Notes: generated from the sequence alone by a model not told the origin. A DNA stretch of 64,000 nt from an uncultured Bacteroidales bacterium (GCA_944322565.1 CALUPG010000001.1:247248-311247), one strand, 5' to 3'. Shown: positions 44,342 to 53,895, numbered from the stretch's first letter. Program-made: numbers and translations.

Positions 44342-45916
44342 TCAATCGTATCTGTTGAATGCCTGCTCTATCACAGACTCTTTTCCGGGACAGACTTCCC
44401 TGAGCCTTTCTTCAAGAATCTCGATGTCTGCGACATCAGTTTCCAGAGCCTGGAAAATATCAGACCTTGAAATGCCCCTGTCGTCAAGATACCGGAATAT
44501 CTGCGGGCGGAACCAGAATGATGTTCCGAAAGAAGGAGTCTGTCCTCCATAACGCTCCTTATACATCTTGCTCTCAAGATAGTAGGCCCACATTTCGCCG
44601 ACTTCGCAATATCCGGCAAGAGGTTCGGTGCCATCCCCGTATGTTGTGCCTCCTGACGAAATCCATGAAGACAGGACAAAGAGGATATAATTGTTCCAGA
44701 ATGTTTTCCCCGCCTTTGAAAAATGACTGGCATGAGCCAGCTCATGGCATGTTGTGCTATACAGGTCCCTGTATTCCGGATTCCCCTGCGTTCCTATGGT
44801 AATGTCCGGGGCAAAATATGATATGATGCCTGAAAAGACTCCGAGAAAGCCCGACAGCAGATGTCCTTCCACCAAGGCTCCATGATGAATCATCACTGCA
44901 CTGCTCGCCGTCAGGTCAGAGAACAGCCATATCCTCAAGTCAGACGGAGGCGGAGCTATGCCCATGTCATTATCTGCACATCGGGTGATATAATCATAGG
45001 CAGCATTGTTCACGACACTTCTGTTGAACAGTTTCCTGTCCGAGTCTGTCGACACGGTGACGGAAAGTCCCTGCGGCTCAGCCTTGCCCAGGGCAGATGT
45101 GGAGGCCGGCACTATAACTTTATTGAACCCGATGGCAAATCCTTTTTCATTTTTAAACACGAGGCGGTAATTAACTTTGGCCGAAAAATTTTTTGACATC
45201 TGATAATATCCGTCCCTGTCCGTGTAGGCTGTGGCAATCTTGACAAAAGTATTGCAGCGCACCCTTACGCCGGATACACCGAATGGCTTTCCGCCGTTGG
45301 CATGGGGGTCTGTTATCGTTATGCGTCCTGACGGCCTGGCCTTCCCGGCCTTTGTTTCAGGCAGGAGTCTGTCCGCATTTCCGGTCATCCGGTATGCCTC
45401 CGCTTCAAGTGCATCCCAGTCAATGGTTTCGCCGGAGCGTGTCGTGATATCCGAGTCCGCAATAAAGCATTCGTCCAGAATCTCATATCTTACATCCGGA
45501 AACTCAAAGTCTTCCGGGACCACGGCATATTGCCATGTGAATGACTCCTCATCTATGGACGGGTCGTGGTAATAGTCGCCGTCAGTGATGATGGCATAAT
45601 CGACCGGATGATCAAAGAGCTCAAGACCAAGCTCCTCGAGAATGCCATATTCTGATGAATCATCCGGCAAAAATCTCACATAAAGATTGTTTGTACTTAT
45701 ATCGGATCCGGAACGCGTCGGATACAATGAAGTATAGGCCCTCCTGACATTTTCAGTCTTGTAGGGATTCTGAAGCTTTTCCCCGAGAACAATCATGTCA
45801 TGGGCAAGAAAATAGTCATCATGCGGAATCTTTCCCGCATCGGGACCGGCAGGCCCGTCTTTGCTGCATGACAGAACAGTCATGAGCAGCATCGGCAATA
45901 CAAGATATTTTTTCAT
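44342..45916 (-). CDS. Zinc-metallopeptidase-like lipoprotein heading the fimbrial operon
   Basis: About 524 residues from ATG 45916. The lipobox ends at C17 (TVLSC). A carboxypeptidase-regulatory-like beta domain spans about 196-245 (GRITITDPHANGGKPFGVSG). The zinc motif HELAH is at 391-395 (STTCHELAHASHF), with a candidate third ligand, E438 or E441, in YCEVGEMWAYYLE. The family is not known to me by name. It is the first gene of a closely spaced operon with DUF3575, OmpA/TPR and fimbrillin genes. Processing of the fimbrillins is an attractive but untested role. Confidence 0.7.
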   Translation of the reverse strand: MKKYLVLPMLLMTVLSCSKDGPAGPDAGKIPHDDYFLAHDMIVLGEKLQNPYKTENVRRAYTSLYPTRSGSDISTNNLYVRFLPDDSSEYGILEELGLELFDHPVDYAIITDGDYYHDPSIDEESFTWQYAVVPEDFEFPDVRYEILDECFIADSDITTRSGETIDWDALEAEAYRMTGNADRLLPETKAGKARPSGRITITDPHANGGKPFGVSGVRVRCNTFVKIATAYTDRDGYYQMSKNFSAKVNYRLVFKNEKGFAIGFNKVIVPASTSALGKAEPQGLSVTVSTDSDRKLFNRSVVNNAAYDYITRCADNDMGIAPPPSDLRIWLFSDLTASSAVMIHHGALVEGHLLSGFLGVFSGIISYFAPDITIGTQGNPEYRDLYSTTCHELAHASHFSKAGKTFWNNYILFVLSSWISSGGTTYGDGTEPLAGYCEVGEMWAYYLESKMYKERYGGQTPSFGTSFWFRPQIFRYLDDRGISRSDIFQALETDVADIEILEERLREVCPGKESVIEQAFNRYD

Positions 45917-45940
45917 GGCATCTGTTATTAAATTCAGAGG

Positions 45941-45948
45941 CAAAAATA
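45941..45948 (-). promoter_or_regulatory. -7 promoter element (TATTTTTG) for the fimbria-like operon
   Basis: Minus-strand match to TAnnTTTG, 24 bases before ATG 45916. Confidence 0.55.
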
Positions 45949-45987
45949 TCCCGTACTATCCGTGTTCATGAAAAAGAAACGATTAAA

Positions 45988-46026
45988 ACAAAAATCGCCC
46001 TTCCAGCATATCCGGAGGGCGATTTT
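45988..46026 (-). terminator. Terminator after deoC
   Basis: AAAAATCGCCCTTCC pairs with GGAGGGCGATTTTT (one mismatch) around a 9-nt loop, with A and T runs on the two sides. It closes the ftsY-to-deoC run 70 bp after the deoC stop. Confidence 0.85.
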
Positions 46027-46096
46027 TAAGGCCACAGCCTTGTCAAAAAACAGAAATGCGGCCACAGTGGCCTTATTATGAAGCCATTGCGTATTA

Positions 46097-46990
46097 TCAG
46101 AAATATGACACCGTCGTATTTCTGACTTCCGAAAGAATATTGTTCGCAAGACGGCTTACCCCGAGACGGAAAAAATCTTTGGTCAGCCAGTCCTTTCCGA
46201 GTACGGCAGAAACTATTGAATAATAGGATACGGCATCCATTGCTGATGATATGCCGCCTGCCGGCTTGAAGCCCACTTTTTTTCCTGTCGCAGCATAATA
46301 TCGGGAAATGCATTCACACATCACATATGCTGCGGCCGGAGTAGCATTGACACTCACCTTGCCGGTGGATGTCTTTATGAAATCCGCACCGGCCTCCATA
46401 GCAAGAAATGAAGCCTCTGCAATTCTTTCAAGATTCAGAATCAGGCCGGTCTCAAGTATCACCTTCAGAATCACTTTCCGGCCCTGAGATGCAGCGGCGT
46501 CATCGACACAGCGCCTTATCTGTCTTATTTCTTCAGCTGCAGAATCCTCGTCACCGGCAAGGAAAGAATTGAGAGCCAAGACAATATCCACTTCATCCGC
46601 CCCACATTTCACAGCCAGCCCGCATTCCTTGAGCTTAACTTCAAGGAAACTCTGCGAAGAAGGGAAACATCCTGCAACCACAGTGACATGGACATCATCC
46701 GATGCCCTTGCCTCACGGACCGTCGAAGCGAAATTGGGATATACGCAGACAGATGCCGGCAAAGGCCAGTCCGGATAGTCCGTTCTGAAATCATTTACCT
46801 TTCCCACAAGTCTTGCAACAGATTCTTTCGTGTCATCTGTCTTCAATGAAGTAAGGTCCATCATTGAAAAGCACTCTTTGAGCACAGCATCAGAGGCAAC
46901 AGTATCAAGATTGGACGCAATGATTTCAAGCGCACGGTCTATCTTCACCTTATCAGGGACATATCCGTATTTGTTCAGCAATTCATTCAT
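46097..46990 (-). CDS. deoC: Deoxyribose-phosphate aldolase
   Basis: 297 residues. It cleaves 2-deoxyribose-5-phosphate to glyceraldehyde-3-phosphate and acetaldehyde in nucleoside catabolism. The Schiff-base lysine is K206 in DFIKTSTGK; K176 (LKVILETG) and D135 (ADEVDIVL) are in the expected places. It starts at ATG 46990, overlapping the dtd stop (ATGA). It is the last gene of a long minus-strand run before a terminator. Confidence 0.94.
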   Translation of the reverse strand: MNELLNKYGYVPDKVKIDRALEIIASNLDTVASDAVLKECFSMMDLTSLKTDDTKESVARLVGKVNDFRTDYPDWPLPASVCVYPNFASTVREARASDDVHVTVVAGCFPSSQSFLEVKLKECGLAVKCGADEVDIVLALNSFLAGDEDSAAEEIRQIRRCVDDAAASQGRKVILKVILETGLILNLERIAEASFLAMEAGADFIKTSTGKVSVNATPAAAYVMCECISRYYAATGKKVGFKPAGGISSAMDAVSYYSIVSAVLGKDWLTKDFFRLGVSRLANNILSEVRNTTVSYF

Positions 46991-47445
46991 ATATCTTTAT
47001 TCTTTGAATCCATTATTATTGTCACCGGACCGTCATTCAGAAGGCCTACTTTCATGTCAGCCCCGAAAATACCAGTCCGGACAGGACGGCCAAGGCTTTC
47101 TGACAGCATTCCGCAGAACTTCTCATAAAGAGGCCCGGCCGTCTGAGGTTTTGCAGCCCTTATATAGGAAGGACGGTTACCCCTTGCCGTCATGGCATAT
47201 AAAGTGAATTGGCTTATTGCCATCACTTCCCCTCCGACATCCGTCACTGAAAGGTTCATTACCCCGGACTCATCGTCAAAAATCCTCAGGGAGACAATCT
47301 TCCGGACAATCCAAGACAAGTCCGAATCATCATCTTCATCAACAAAAGCAGCAAGAACCAGCAGCCCCGGACCGACCGATGCCCTGTAGTCCTGCTCCCG
47401 CACCTCTACGGATGCCTCCGACACTCTTTGAATCACAACTCTCAT
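46987..47445 (-). CDS. dtd: D-aminoacyl-tRNA deacylase
   Basis: 152 residues. It removes D-amino acids (and glycine mischarged on tRNA-Ala) from tRNA. Both active-site motifs of DTD are present: SQFTLYA and NDGPVTI (the cross-subunit Gly-Pro). The start MRVVIQRVSEASV is standard. It overlaps both neighbours: TAATG with the radical SAM gene and ATGA with deoC. Confidence 0.95.
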   Translation of the reverse strand: MRVVIQRVSEASVEVREQDYRASVGPGLLVLAAFVDEDDDSDLSWIVRKIVSLRIFDDESGVMNLSVTDVGGEVMAISQFTLYAMTARGNRPSYIRAAKPQTAGPLYEKFCGMLSESLGRPVRTGIFGADMKVGLLNDGPVTIIMDSKNKDI

Positions 47446-48206
47446 TATCCCCTGATCTGTATATGGAATCCCTCATCCGCCAAAGGACGGGTCAAGGCCT
47501 CCATCTGTTCTGCCGAAAACTTTCTGAGCCCTTTCATCGGGGTCTCCCTGTCAATCGTATAAACCATAATTTCCCTCGGATGAAGTCTCCTGACAATGTC
47601 CATCCATCGGCCAAGATTGCCGGGAGAGGAAGTAATGAAGTCAGGTCCTCCGAGAAACATTGTCTGGAGAATGAAATTCCCTCCGAACTGCTCCAGCATA
47701 GATACGGTCTGCTCAAGCGAATAACCGGCGGAAGGCCTGTTGACCAGGCGCACCCCGTCATCATCCCCCGCATCAATCTTCATTATCGGATTGTCAACCC
47801 GCTTCAAGGCCTCAAGCACGCCCTTACGGCCGAGTGTTGTTGCATTGGACAGGACTGAAACCTTGGCGTCCGGAAAAAATCTGTCCCTGAGTTCCAGGGT
47901 AATATCGGCTATCTCCGGAAAATCAGGATTCAGTGTAGGCTCCCCGTTGCCGGAGAATGTTATCGAATCTATCCGCAGATGTTCCTGCAGACACTGTCCC
48001 AACTTCACATCCAATGCTTTCCGGACATCATGCGCCGTCGGAAAAATCTTCTTCCCCGAGGATGCGTCGCGGTTCCATCCGCATTCGCAATATATGCAGT
48101 CAAAATTGCACAGTTTACCCTCGGCAGGAAGAATATTCACACCGAGCGAAGTCCCCAGGCGTCTGCTGTGTATGGGACCGAAGGCTATCTGGTCAAAATG
48201 AAGCAT
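47445..48206 (-). CDS. Radical SAM protein
   Basis: 253 residues. The [4Fe-4S]-binding CxxxCxxC is C33, C37 and C40 (KLCNFDCIYCE). The SAM-binding GNGEPTLNP follows. There is no extra domain. Such short radical SAM proteins of the wyosine/MoaA-like kind occur widely in Bacteroidetes with no assigned reaction. A link to tRNA quality control or modification is suggested only by the adjoining dtd gene. Confidence 0.85.
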   Translation of the reverse strand: MLHFDQIAFGPIHSRRLGTSLGVNILPAEGKLCNFDCIYCECGWNRDASSGKKIFPTAHDVRKALDVKLGQCLQEHLRIDSITFSGNGEPTLNPDFPEIADITLELRDRFFPDAKVSVLSNATTLGRKGVLEALKRVDNPIMKIDAGDDDGVRLVNRPSAGYSLEQTVSMLEQFGGNFILQTMFLGGPDFITSSPGNLGRWMDIVRRLHPREIMVYTIDRETPMKGLRKFSAEQMEALTRPLADEGFHIQIRG

Positions 48207-48253
48207 ATCTCAAACATAGAATACCAGTCACAAATATAGAATCCCAGTCCGAA

Positions 48254-49447
48254 TCATACCAGCCGCACGGAAGTGCTGCCGGCCGTAAGCTTTCCGTCTC
48301 CGTCAAGTTTGTCCACCAGTACGATACCAGGCTTTTTCCCTTCTTCTATCGTCCCGAGGACATCGTTCCTGGAGAGAAATTCCGCCCCGTTGCGGCACGC
48401 CCATCCGAGCATCTCTCCCAAAGGTATGTCAGGGAAAGATGTCTGCAGACAATGAAGCTCCGCCACCATGTCAAGTGTATCATTGCTGGACAAGGAATCA
48501 GTCCCCACAGTCAGTTTCAGACCATGCCTGCGCATAAGACGCACAGGAGGCTCCGTATCATGAATGAATCTGTTGGACAACGGACATATGGCCCACCATA
48601 CCTTGTTGAATACAGTCTTGGCAACTTCCGCCGCCTCATCAGAAAGACAGACATTGTGAACAAGGAGCAGATGTTCGTCAAATGGAGAAGCATGTACTTC
48701 CTGCAGTCTGCCTATGAAGTACATCAGCGACGGCTGTCCCGTGACAGGGGGCGTGCTCATGCCGTAGCGCCGGCGGTTTTCATACATTGCCCCGGTGCCA
48801 TACATAATCATGTCCTCCTCTTCCCTGCTCTCCTGCGAATGATACGAAAGATACCCTGCTTTCAAAGCCTCTGCCGAGGCAACCGCAAGAAGTTCCGGAC
48901 TCATGGTATAGCATGCATGCGGAGTCGGAGCCGCATCAATTCCGAAACTGTCTGCCTCAGCCTTAAGTTTCAGCACAGAATCAATGACCTGCCTGCAATC
49001 TTCCGGCTCAGTGCCGAATACTTCCAGAAAAGTCCTCGTATACATCGGTGAGGCAGCCTTGACGGCAAAACTGTCATCACAATTGCTGATATCCGCCATG
49101 GCCGAGACCCCCTGCCTCCAAAGCCGGTCCATCCAATACGACAGACATTTTATCTTGTCCTCGCGGGACGAACTGTCCCTGAGTTCATTTATCTGGTCAA
49201 TGAATCCGGCCATTCCGGTCCCTTTGCGGAATTTGCCCTGAAGGTGCGAGAGTTCGACATGACAATGGGCATTCACAAATCCGGGGACAATGGCACCCCC
49301 GTCATAAAACACCTCCTCTGCCGAAGGATTCCCGCAGGCCCCGGTCCTTATGACCGTACCGTCATCGTCATATTCCACAAATCCATTGACAATCGGCTCT
49401 GCCGAATCCTTCAGTGTATAAAGATACGAAGCTGCTGCCCTTTTCAT
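48254..49447 (-). CDS. Amidohydrolase-superfamily deaminase/chlorohydrolase-like enzyme
   Basis: 397 residues. A composite N-terminal sandwich precedes the metal site HCH (H61, H63) in VNAHCHVELSH. Further ligands are likely in YHSQES and TVGTDSLSSND. This layout is shared by TrzN/SsnA-like and aminodeoxyfutalosine deaminases. Substrate is unknown; a purine-type deaminase is most likely. Its ATG overlaps the stop of the DUF4296 gene (ATGA). Confidence 0.8.
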   Translation of the reverse strand: MKRAAASYLYTLKDSAEPIVNGFVEYDDDGTVIRTGACGNPSAEEVFYDGGAIVPGFVNAHCHVELSHLQGKFRKGTGMAGFIDQINELRDSSSREDKIKCLSYWMDRLWRQGVSAMADISNCDDSFAVKAASPMYTRTFLEVFGTEPEDCRQVIDSVLKLKAEADSFGIDAAPTPHACYTMSPELLAVASAEALKAGYLSYHSQESREEEDMIMYGTGAMYENRRRYGMSTPPVTGQPSLMYFIGRLQEVHASPFDEHLLLVHNVCLSDEAAEVAKTVFNKVWWAICPLSNRFIHDTEPPVRLMRRHGLKLTVGTDSLSSNDTLDMVAELHCLQTSFPDIPLGEMLGWACRNGAEFLSRNDVLGTIEEGKKPGIVLVDKLDGDGKLTAGSTSVRLV

Positions 49448-50118
49448 TTTATCGTGAGTGTTTTATGTTCCAAAAGCTGCTTGGCAGGAGCCACCGTCTC
49501 AATGTCTGTCTGCTCCACAGCAGGAGAGAAAGGAGTGACCTGCTCCCTGACTAATTCGCCGATGTCCAGACTGTCAGAAACAAGATACACGGCAGGTCCT
49601 GCAAGAACAGTATCGGAAGGCACAGACTGACGGACTTTCAGCACACAGCCGGAAGTATCGGTATAGAACTCCACACTGTCAGTTATATCATATTGATAAT
49701 CATGTGGTTCTCCGAAATCATATTCGACAGAATAAAGCAGACGCCTCTCGGCAAGAGTGTTGATGTCATTGATAATCTCTTTCTCACGCCTCAGCTCGCC
49801 GAGTCTTGCTTCCAGTATAAGCGATGTATTCTTCAGGATTCTTGCATACCTGTCAGGATCCTGCAGATAATAGTCCACACTTGAGCGGTAGTCATCGGAA
49901 GTATAGCCGTATTTTTCAAATATCGGCTCATAGACAAATGATGTATCTGCTGTTCTCCTTGCCTGCGGATGTGCTGTTATCCACTGGTCCATGAGCAGCA
50001 TCTCGGCATATATCTCCGCCATTTCGTCCTTGGGTATGACCTTCACATCACCCCCGCAGGAGACGAAGGACACCGCCGCAAAGACAAGCGGCAGCAAATA
50101 TGCCGATATCCTCTTCAT
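49444..50118 (-). CDS. DUF4296-family lipoprotein
   Basis: About 224 residues from ATG 50118 (the frame is open 33 codons upstream into pheT; rejected because the signal peptide starts here). The lipobox is FVSC. The DUF4296 core is recognisable in EMAEIYAEMLLMDQWI and YEPIFEKYGYTSDDYRSSVD. Function is unknown. It lies between pheT and an amidohydrolase. Confidence 0.8.
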   Translation of the reverse strand: MKRISAYLLPLVFAAVSFVSCGGDVKVIPKDEMAEIYAEMLLMDQWITAHPQARRTADTSFVYEPIFEKYGYTSDDYRSSVDYYLQDPDRYARILKNTSLILEARLGELRREKEIINDINTLAERRLLYSVEYDFGEPHDYQYDITDSVEFYTDTSGCVLKVRQSVPSDTVLAGPAVYLVSDSLDIGELVREQVTPFSPAVEQTDIETVAPAKQLLEHKTLTIK

Positions 50119-50140
50119 GATTACCGCAGACATAATCATA

Positions 50141-52633
50141 TCAGTCCCTGAGCTGTGCCCCGTATTCGTTCGCAAATACAGACATGAGCTTCGACATGAA
50201 TTTCTCCACATCGGCATCAGTCAGAGTCTTGTCGACATCCTGAAGTACAAAGCTCATGGCATACTGTTTTTTGTCCTGAGGTATCTTGTCCCCCCGGTAT
50301 ACATCAAAGAGAGAAACATTCTTCAGCAATTTCTTGCCGACCCGGAATGCACTCTTGCGAAGATCCGCGTATGAAACATTCTCATCAAGCAGAAGAGCAA
50401 GGTCTCTCCTGACTTCAGGATATTTCGGAAGTTCCCGGTATTTGATCTTGTTTCTCTTCACGAGTTCAAAAAATACCGGCCAGTTTATTTCAGCCGCAAA
50501 GACAGGCTGGCGTATGGAGAATTGCCTGAGCAGGGACGGAGCCACAGTTCCCATCACTGCAAGCTGTTCTCCGCTGCCGGGGAGCCTGTACAGAAGCCCC
50601 TCAGAAAAGATATCTGCCGGAGCCGCCTCATATTGCAATGAGTATATGTCTGCTCCGAATCTTCGGAGAAGCAGTTCAAGATAGCCCTTCAGCTGGAAAT
50701 AACTGCCCTTGTGAGGCTCCGAGCACCAGGACTTTTCCCCCGGTCCCGTCAGAAACATGGCGTAGGCCTGAGTCTCGTCGTATGAGCCAAGAGTACTTCC
50801 GTCCGTCCCGGGCCTCATTCCATACACTGACCCGTATTCAAAGGTGCGCATCGTGGAAATCTGCCTGTTAATATTATATGCCACAACCTCCAGGCCATTG
50901 AGAATCAGAGTCTGCCTCATGACATTGAGGTCTGAGCTGAGCGGATTGAGAATCTTGACGCATCTGTCCTCCGGGAAAGTCTTCAGATGAGAATAATACG
51001 CGGACCTGGTAAGTGAATTGTTCATCGTCTCGACAAAACCGTTGGCGGCAAGAAAATCAGAAACGGCATTCCTCACTTTCTCCGGCTCCGGCTGCTCCAC
51101 AGCATTCACAGAGCCTCTCACGGACAACGGAAGCTCTATGTTGTTGTATCCGTATATCCTCAGAATCTCCTCGACGACATCACATTCCCGGTAAACATCT
51201 GACATATATGACGGTACTGCCACCTTTGCCCCGGCAGGAGAGCCATCTTCGCCAGTTCTCTTCTCAAGGAATCCGTATGAAAGCCATCCGAGAATATTTT
51301 CAATGACATCATGACCGATTTTCTTTCCTACAAATCTCTCTATTCTGTCATAGTCAAGGTCAACTGTTTTTCTGACAAATTTCTCCGGACAGAATTCCTG
51401 AACTTTCCCGACAACATGTCCGCCGGCCAATTCAAGAATCAGCAGCACTGCCCGCTTTCTTGCATACTCCACAGCAAGAGGATCCGCCCCTCTCTCATAT
51501 CTGAACGACGCATCAGTCTTCAGCCCATGCCGCTTTGAGGATTTCCTGATGGAAACCGGATTGAACCATGCGCTTTCCACAAATACATCTGTCGTAGCAT
51601 CCGTCACACCTGATTCCTCACCGCCGAATACGCCGGCAAGACACATCGGCTTCTGTGCATCCGCTATCATCAGATCCTCTGACGACAAAGTCCTTTCAAC
51701 CCCGTCGAGAGTCACGAATTTCTCTCCCTCGGCTGCCCTGCGCACAATCACTCTGTTGCCGGAAATCTTCGATGCATCGAAAGCATGGAGCGGCTGGCCG
51801 ATTTCCATCAGAATGAAATTCGTGATATCCACAATATTGTTTATTGGTCTGAGACCTACTGACAGAAGCTTTTTCTGAATCCACTCCGGAGAGGGGGCGA
51901 CGCGGACTCCTTTAATCGTAGTCCCGGTATACCATGGGGCTCCATCTGCTGCCGGCACCTCTACCGGAATTGCCCCGTTGATTTCATCAGCAGATGTACA
52001 TACTCCTTCCGGACCTTCCGCAAATGCAGACACATCAGGAATCTCGAGGCTGCATGGAATATTGTTCAGCCGGAGCCATGCATACAGGTCCCTTGCCACT
52101 CCAATATGCGAAGCCGCATCCACCCTGTTGGCAGTCAGACCGATTTCTATTACCCAGTCCGTCTCAAGCCGGAGATAGTCCCGGGCCGGTGTCCCAGGCA
52201 CAGCATCAGAGTCCAGTACCATTATCCCGTCATGAGAAGCACCAATGCCGAGCTCATCCTCGGCACATATCATCCCGAATGATTCTATGCCGCGTATCTT
52301 TGATTTCTTTATCTTGAAGTCTCCCGGAAGGACAGTCCCGATAGTCGCCAGCAGCACCTTCTGACCGGCAGCCACATTAGGGGCCCCGCAAACTACCTGA
52401 AGATGTTCTGTCTCCCCGGTATTAAGCCTTGTCACATGCAGATGGTCAGAGTCCGGATGCTCCGTACATTCAACGACCTCAGCTACAATCACTCCGGCAA
52501 GACCTCCTGGCACAGCCTCCACCTGCTCGAGGGAATCCACCTCAAGGCCGATGGAAGTCAGCGCATCAGCCACCTGTTCGGCAGTAAGGTCACATTTTAT
52601 ATAATCCTTAAGCCAATTGTAAGAAATCTTCAT
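50141..52633 (-). CDS. pheT: Phenylalanyl-tRNA synthetase beta subunit
   Basis: 830 residues. Domain order is typical: N-terminal domain with EMAP-like tRNA-binding insert (about 40-150), B3/B4 editing domain, B5 domain, catalytic-like core and C-terminal anticodon-binding FDX-ACB domain (about 735-830, ending near FANEYGAQLRD). It pairs with PheS, which is not in the window. It starts 12 bases after the ftsY stop. Confidence 0.95.
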   Translation of the reverse strand: MKISYNWLKDYIKCDLTAEQVADALTSIGLEVDSLEQVEAVPGGLAGVIVAEVVECTEHPDSDHLHVTRLNTGETEHLQVVCGAPNVAAGQKVLLATIGTVLPGDFKIKKSKIRGIESFGMICAEDELGIGASHDGIMVLDSDAVPGTPARDYLRLETDWVIEIGLTANRVDAASHIGVARDLYAWLRLNNIPCSLEIPDVSAFAEGPEGVCTSADEINGAIPVEVPAADGAPWYTGTTIKGVRVAPSPEWIQKKLLSVGLRPINNIVDITNFILMEIGQPLHAFDASKISGNRVIVRRAAEGEKFVTLDGVERTLSSEDLMIADAQKPMCLAGVFGGEESGVTDATTDVFVESAWFNPVSIRKSSKRHGLKTDASFRYERGADPLAVEYARKRAVLLILELAGGHVVGKVQEFCPEKFVRKTVDLDYDRIERFVGKKIGHDVIENILGWLSYGFLEKRTGEDGSPAGAKVAVPSYMSDVYRECDVVEEILRIYGYNNIELPLSVRGSVNAVEQPEPEKVRNAVSDFLAANGFVETMNNSLTRSAYYSHLKTFPEDRCVKILNPLSSDLNVMRQTLILNGLEVVAYNINRQISTMRTFEYGSVYGMRPGTDGSTLGSYDETQAYAMFLTGPGEKSWCSEPHKGSYFQLKGYLELLLRRFGADIYSLQYEAAPADIFSEGLLYRLPGSGEQLAVMGTVAPSLLRQFSIRQPVFAAEINWPVFFELVKRNKIKYRELPKYPEVRRDLALLLDENVSYADLRKSAFRVGKKLLKNVSLFDVYRGDKIPQDKKQYAMSFVLQDVDKTLTDADVEKFMSKLMSVFANEYGAQLRD

Positions 52634-52645
52634 ATCCTGAACTTT

Positions 52646-53623
52646 TTATTTCTTCAAATCTTCCTTGGAAAACAAAGAATTGACAAATTCTTTCCTGTCA
52701 AATACCTTGAGATCATCGACACCCTCTCCGATACCGATGAACTTGACAGGTATCCTGAACTGGTCTGCAATGCCGAGCACGACTCCTCCCTTTGCAGTAC
52801 CGTCAAGCTTGGTGACAGCAAGGGCTGTCACATCAGTTGCACGGGAGAACTCACGGGCCTGCTGGAAAGCGTTCTGCCCGGTCGATGCATCCAGTACAAG
52901 AAGCACCTCATGGGGAGCATCGGGAACAACCTTGCGCATGACATTGCGGATTTTGGTCAGCTCATTCATCAGGTCAATCCTGTTATGCAGCCTCCCCGCC
53001 GTATCCACGAGCACCACATCAGCATCCCTGGCTACAGCAGACTTGACCGTATCGTATGCCACCGACGCAGGATCCGAACCCATCTCCTGCCTTACTATGT
53101 CAGCACCGGAACGCTGGGACCAGATGACAAGCTGGTCGACCGCAGCGGCGCGGAATGTATCTGCCGCACCGAGCACCACTTTCTTGCCCCGTGACCGGAG
53201 CTTTGCGGCAAGCTTGCCTATAGTGGTCGTCTTGCCGACTCCATTGACCCCTACCACAAGAACCACATATGGCTTCTTTGAAAAATCGAATGGAAGAGGC
53301 TCCTGACCGGAAGCGGATGTCCCGGCTGCGCCATGAACAGATTCACCTGAAGAAGAGCCGGCGGCATCAAACAAATGCTCAATTTCATCCCTAAGGATAT
53401 CTACAAGCTCGTCAAACGACATGAATTTGTCGCGATGTACACGCTCCTGAAGATTGTCAATAATCTTCAGAGCCGTGTCCACTCCCATGTCGGTGGACAC
53501 CAGAGCCTCCTCAATGGCATCCAAGGTGTCATCATCAACCTTGGATTTACCTACAACTGCCCGAGAAAGCCGCTCAAAAAAACTCTTCTTTGTCTTCTGT
53601 ACACCTTTGTCAAAAATTCCCAT
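52646..53623 (-). CDS. ftsY: Signal recognition particle receptor FtsY
   Basis: About 325 residues from ATG 53623 (MGIFDKGVQKTKKSFFERLS); the nine codons upstream are spurious. An N-domain helical bundle precedes the SRP GTPase: GVNGVGKTTTIGKLA (G1), DTAGRLHN (G3) and TKLDGTAKGG (G4/G5). The acidic A-domain of E. coli FtsY is nearly absent, as in many Bacteroidetes. It docks SRP-bound ribosomes at the membrane. A -7 element lies at 53648-53655. Confidence 0.95.
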   Translation of the reverse strand: MGIFDKGVQKTKKSFFERLSRAVVGKSKVDDDTLDAIEEALVSTDMGVDTALKIIDNLQERVHRDKFMSFDELVDILRDEIEHLFDAAGSSSGESVHGAAGTSASGQEPLPFDFSKKPYVVLVVGVNGVGKTTTIGKLAAKLRSRGKKVVLGAADTFRAAAVDQLVIWSQRSGADIVRQEMGSDPASVAYDTVKSAVARDADVVLVDTAGRLHNRIDLMNELTKIRNVMRKVVPDAPHEVLLVLDASTGQNAFQQAREFSRATDVTALAVTKLDGTAKGGVVLGIADQFRIPVKFIGIGEGVDDLKVFDRKEFVNSLFSKEDLKK

Positions 53624-53647
53624 GAGTGCCGATGCGTTAAAAACATA

Positions 53648-53655
53648 CAAAGTTA
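53648..53655 (-). promoter_or_regulatory. -7 promoter element (TAACTTTG) for the ftsY operon
   Basis: Minus-strand match to TAnnTTTG, 25 bases before the ftsY ATG and immediately after the DUF4295 terminator. Confidence 0.55.
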
Positions 53656-53667
53656 CATAAAAATATG

Positions 53668-53703
53668 CAAAAAAAGAAGACGACCCATACGGACCGTCTT
53701 CCT
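53668..53703 (-). terminator. Terminator after the rpmB-rpmG-DUF4295 operon
   Basis: GAAGACG at 53676-53682 pairs with CGTCTTC at 53695-53701. A T-run follows on the minus strand. It lies 20 bp after the DUF4295 stop. Confidence 0.8.
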
Positions 53704-53722
53704 GATATCGTCAGCTGCTGAC

Positions 53723-53881
53723 TTAGTTCTTGGCGAAAAATTCTTTCACCTTGTCAGCCTCCACAAGTTCCTCCTTAAAGACATAAGCGCCAGTCTTAGC
53801 TGACTTGTCCATACGGATGCACTTCACCATGCTCTTTGCGCCTGACTTGGCACTGAAGGTTGCGACTGCTTTCTTTGCCAT
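53723..53881 (-). CDS. DUF4295-family small basic protein
   Basis: A 52-residue frame, ATG 53881 to TAA 53723: begins MAKKAVATFSAKSGAKSMVK and ends KVKEFFAKN. It is Lys-rich with an MAKK start like the neighbouring ribosomal proteins. Bacteroidetes carry a DUF4295 gene right after rpmG, and the size and position fit. It is likely ribosome-associated; structures of Bacteroidetes ribosomes would be the place to look. Confidence 0.85.
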   Translation of the reverse strand: MAKKAVATFSAKSGAKSMVKCIRMDKSAKTGAYVFKEELVEADKVKEFFAKN

Positions 53882-53895
53882 ATCTCAATTCTCCC

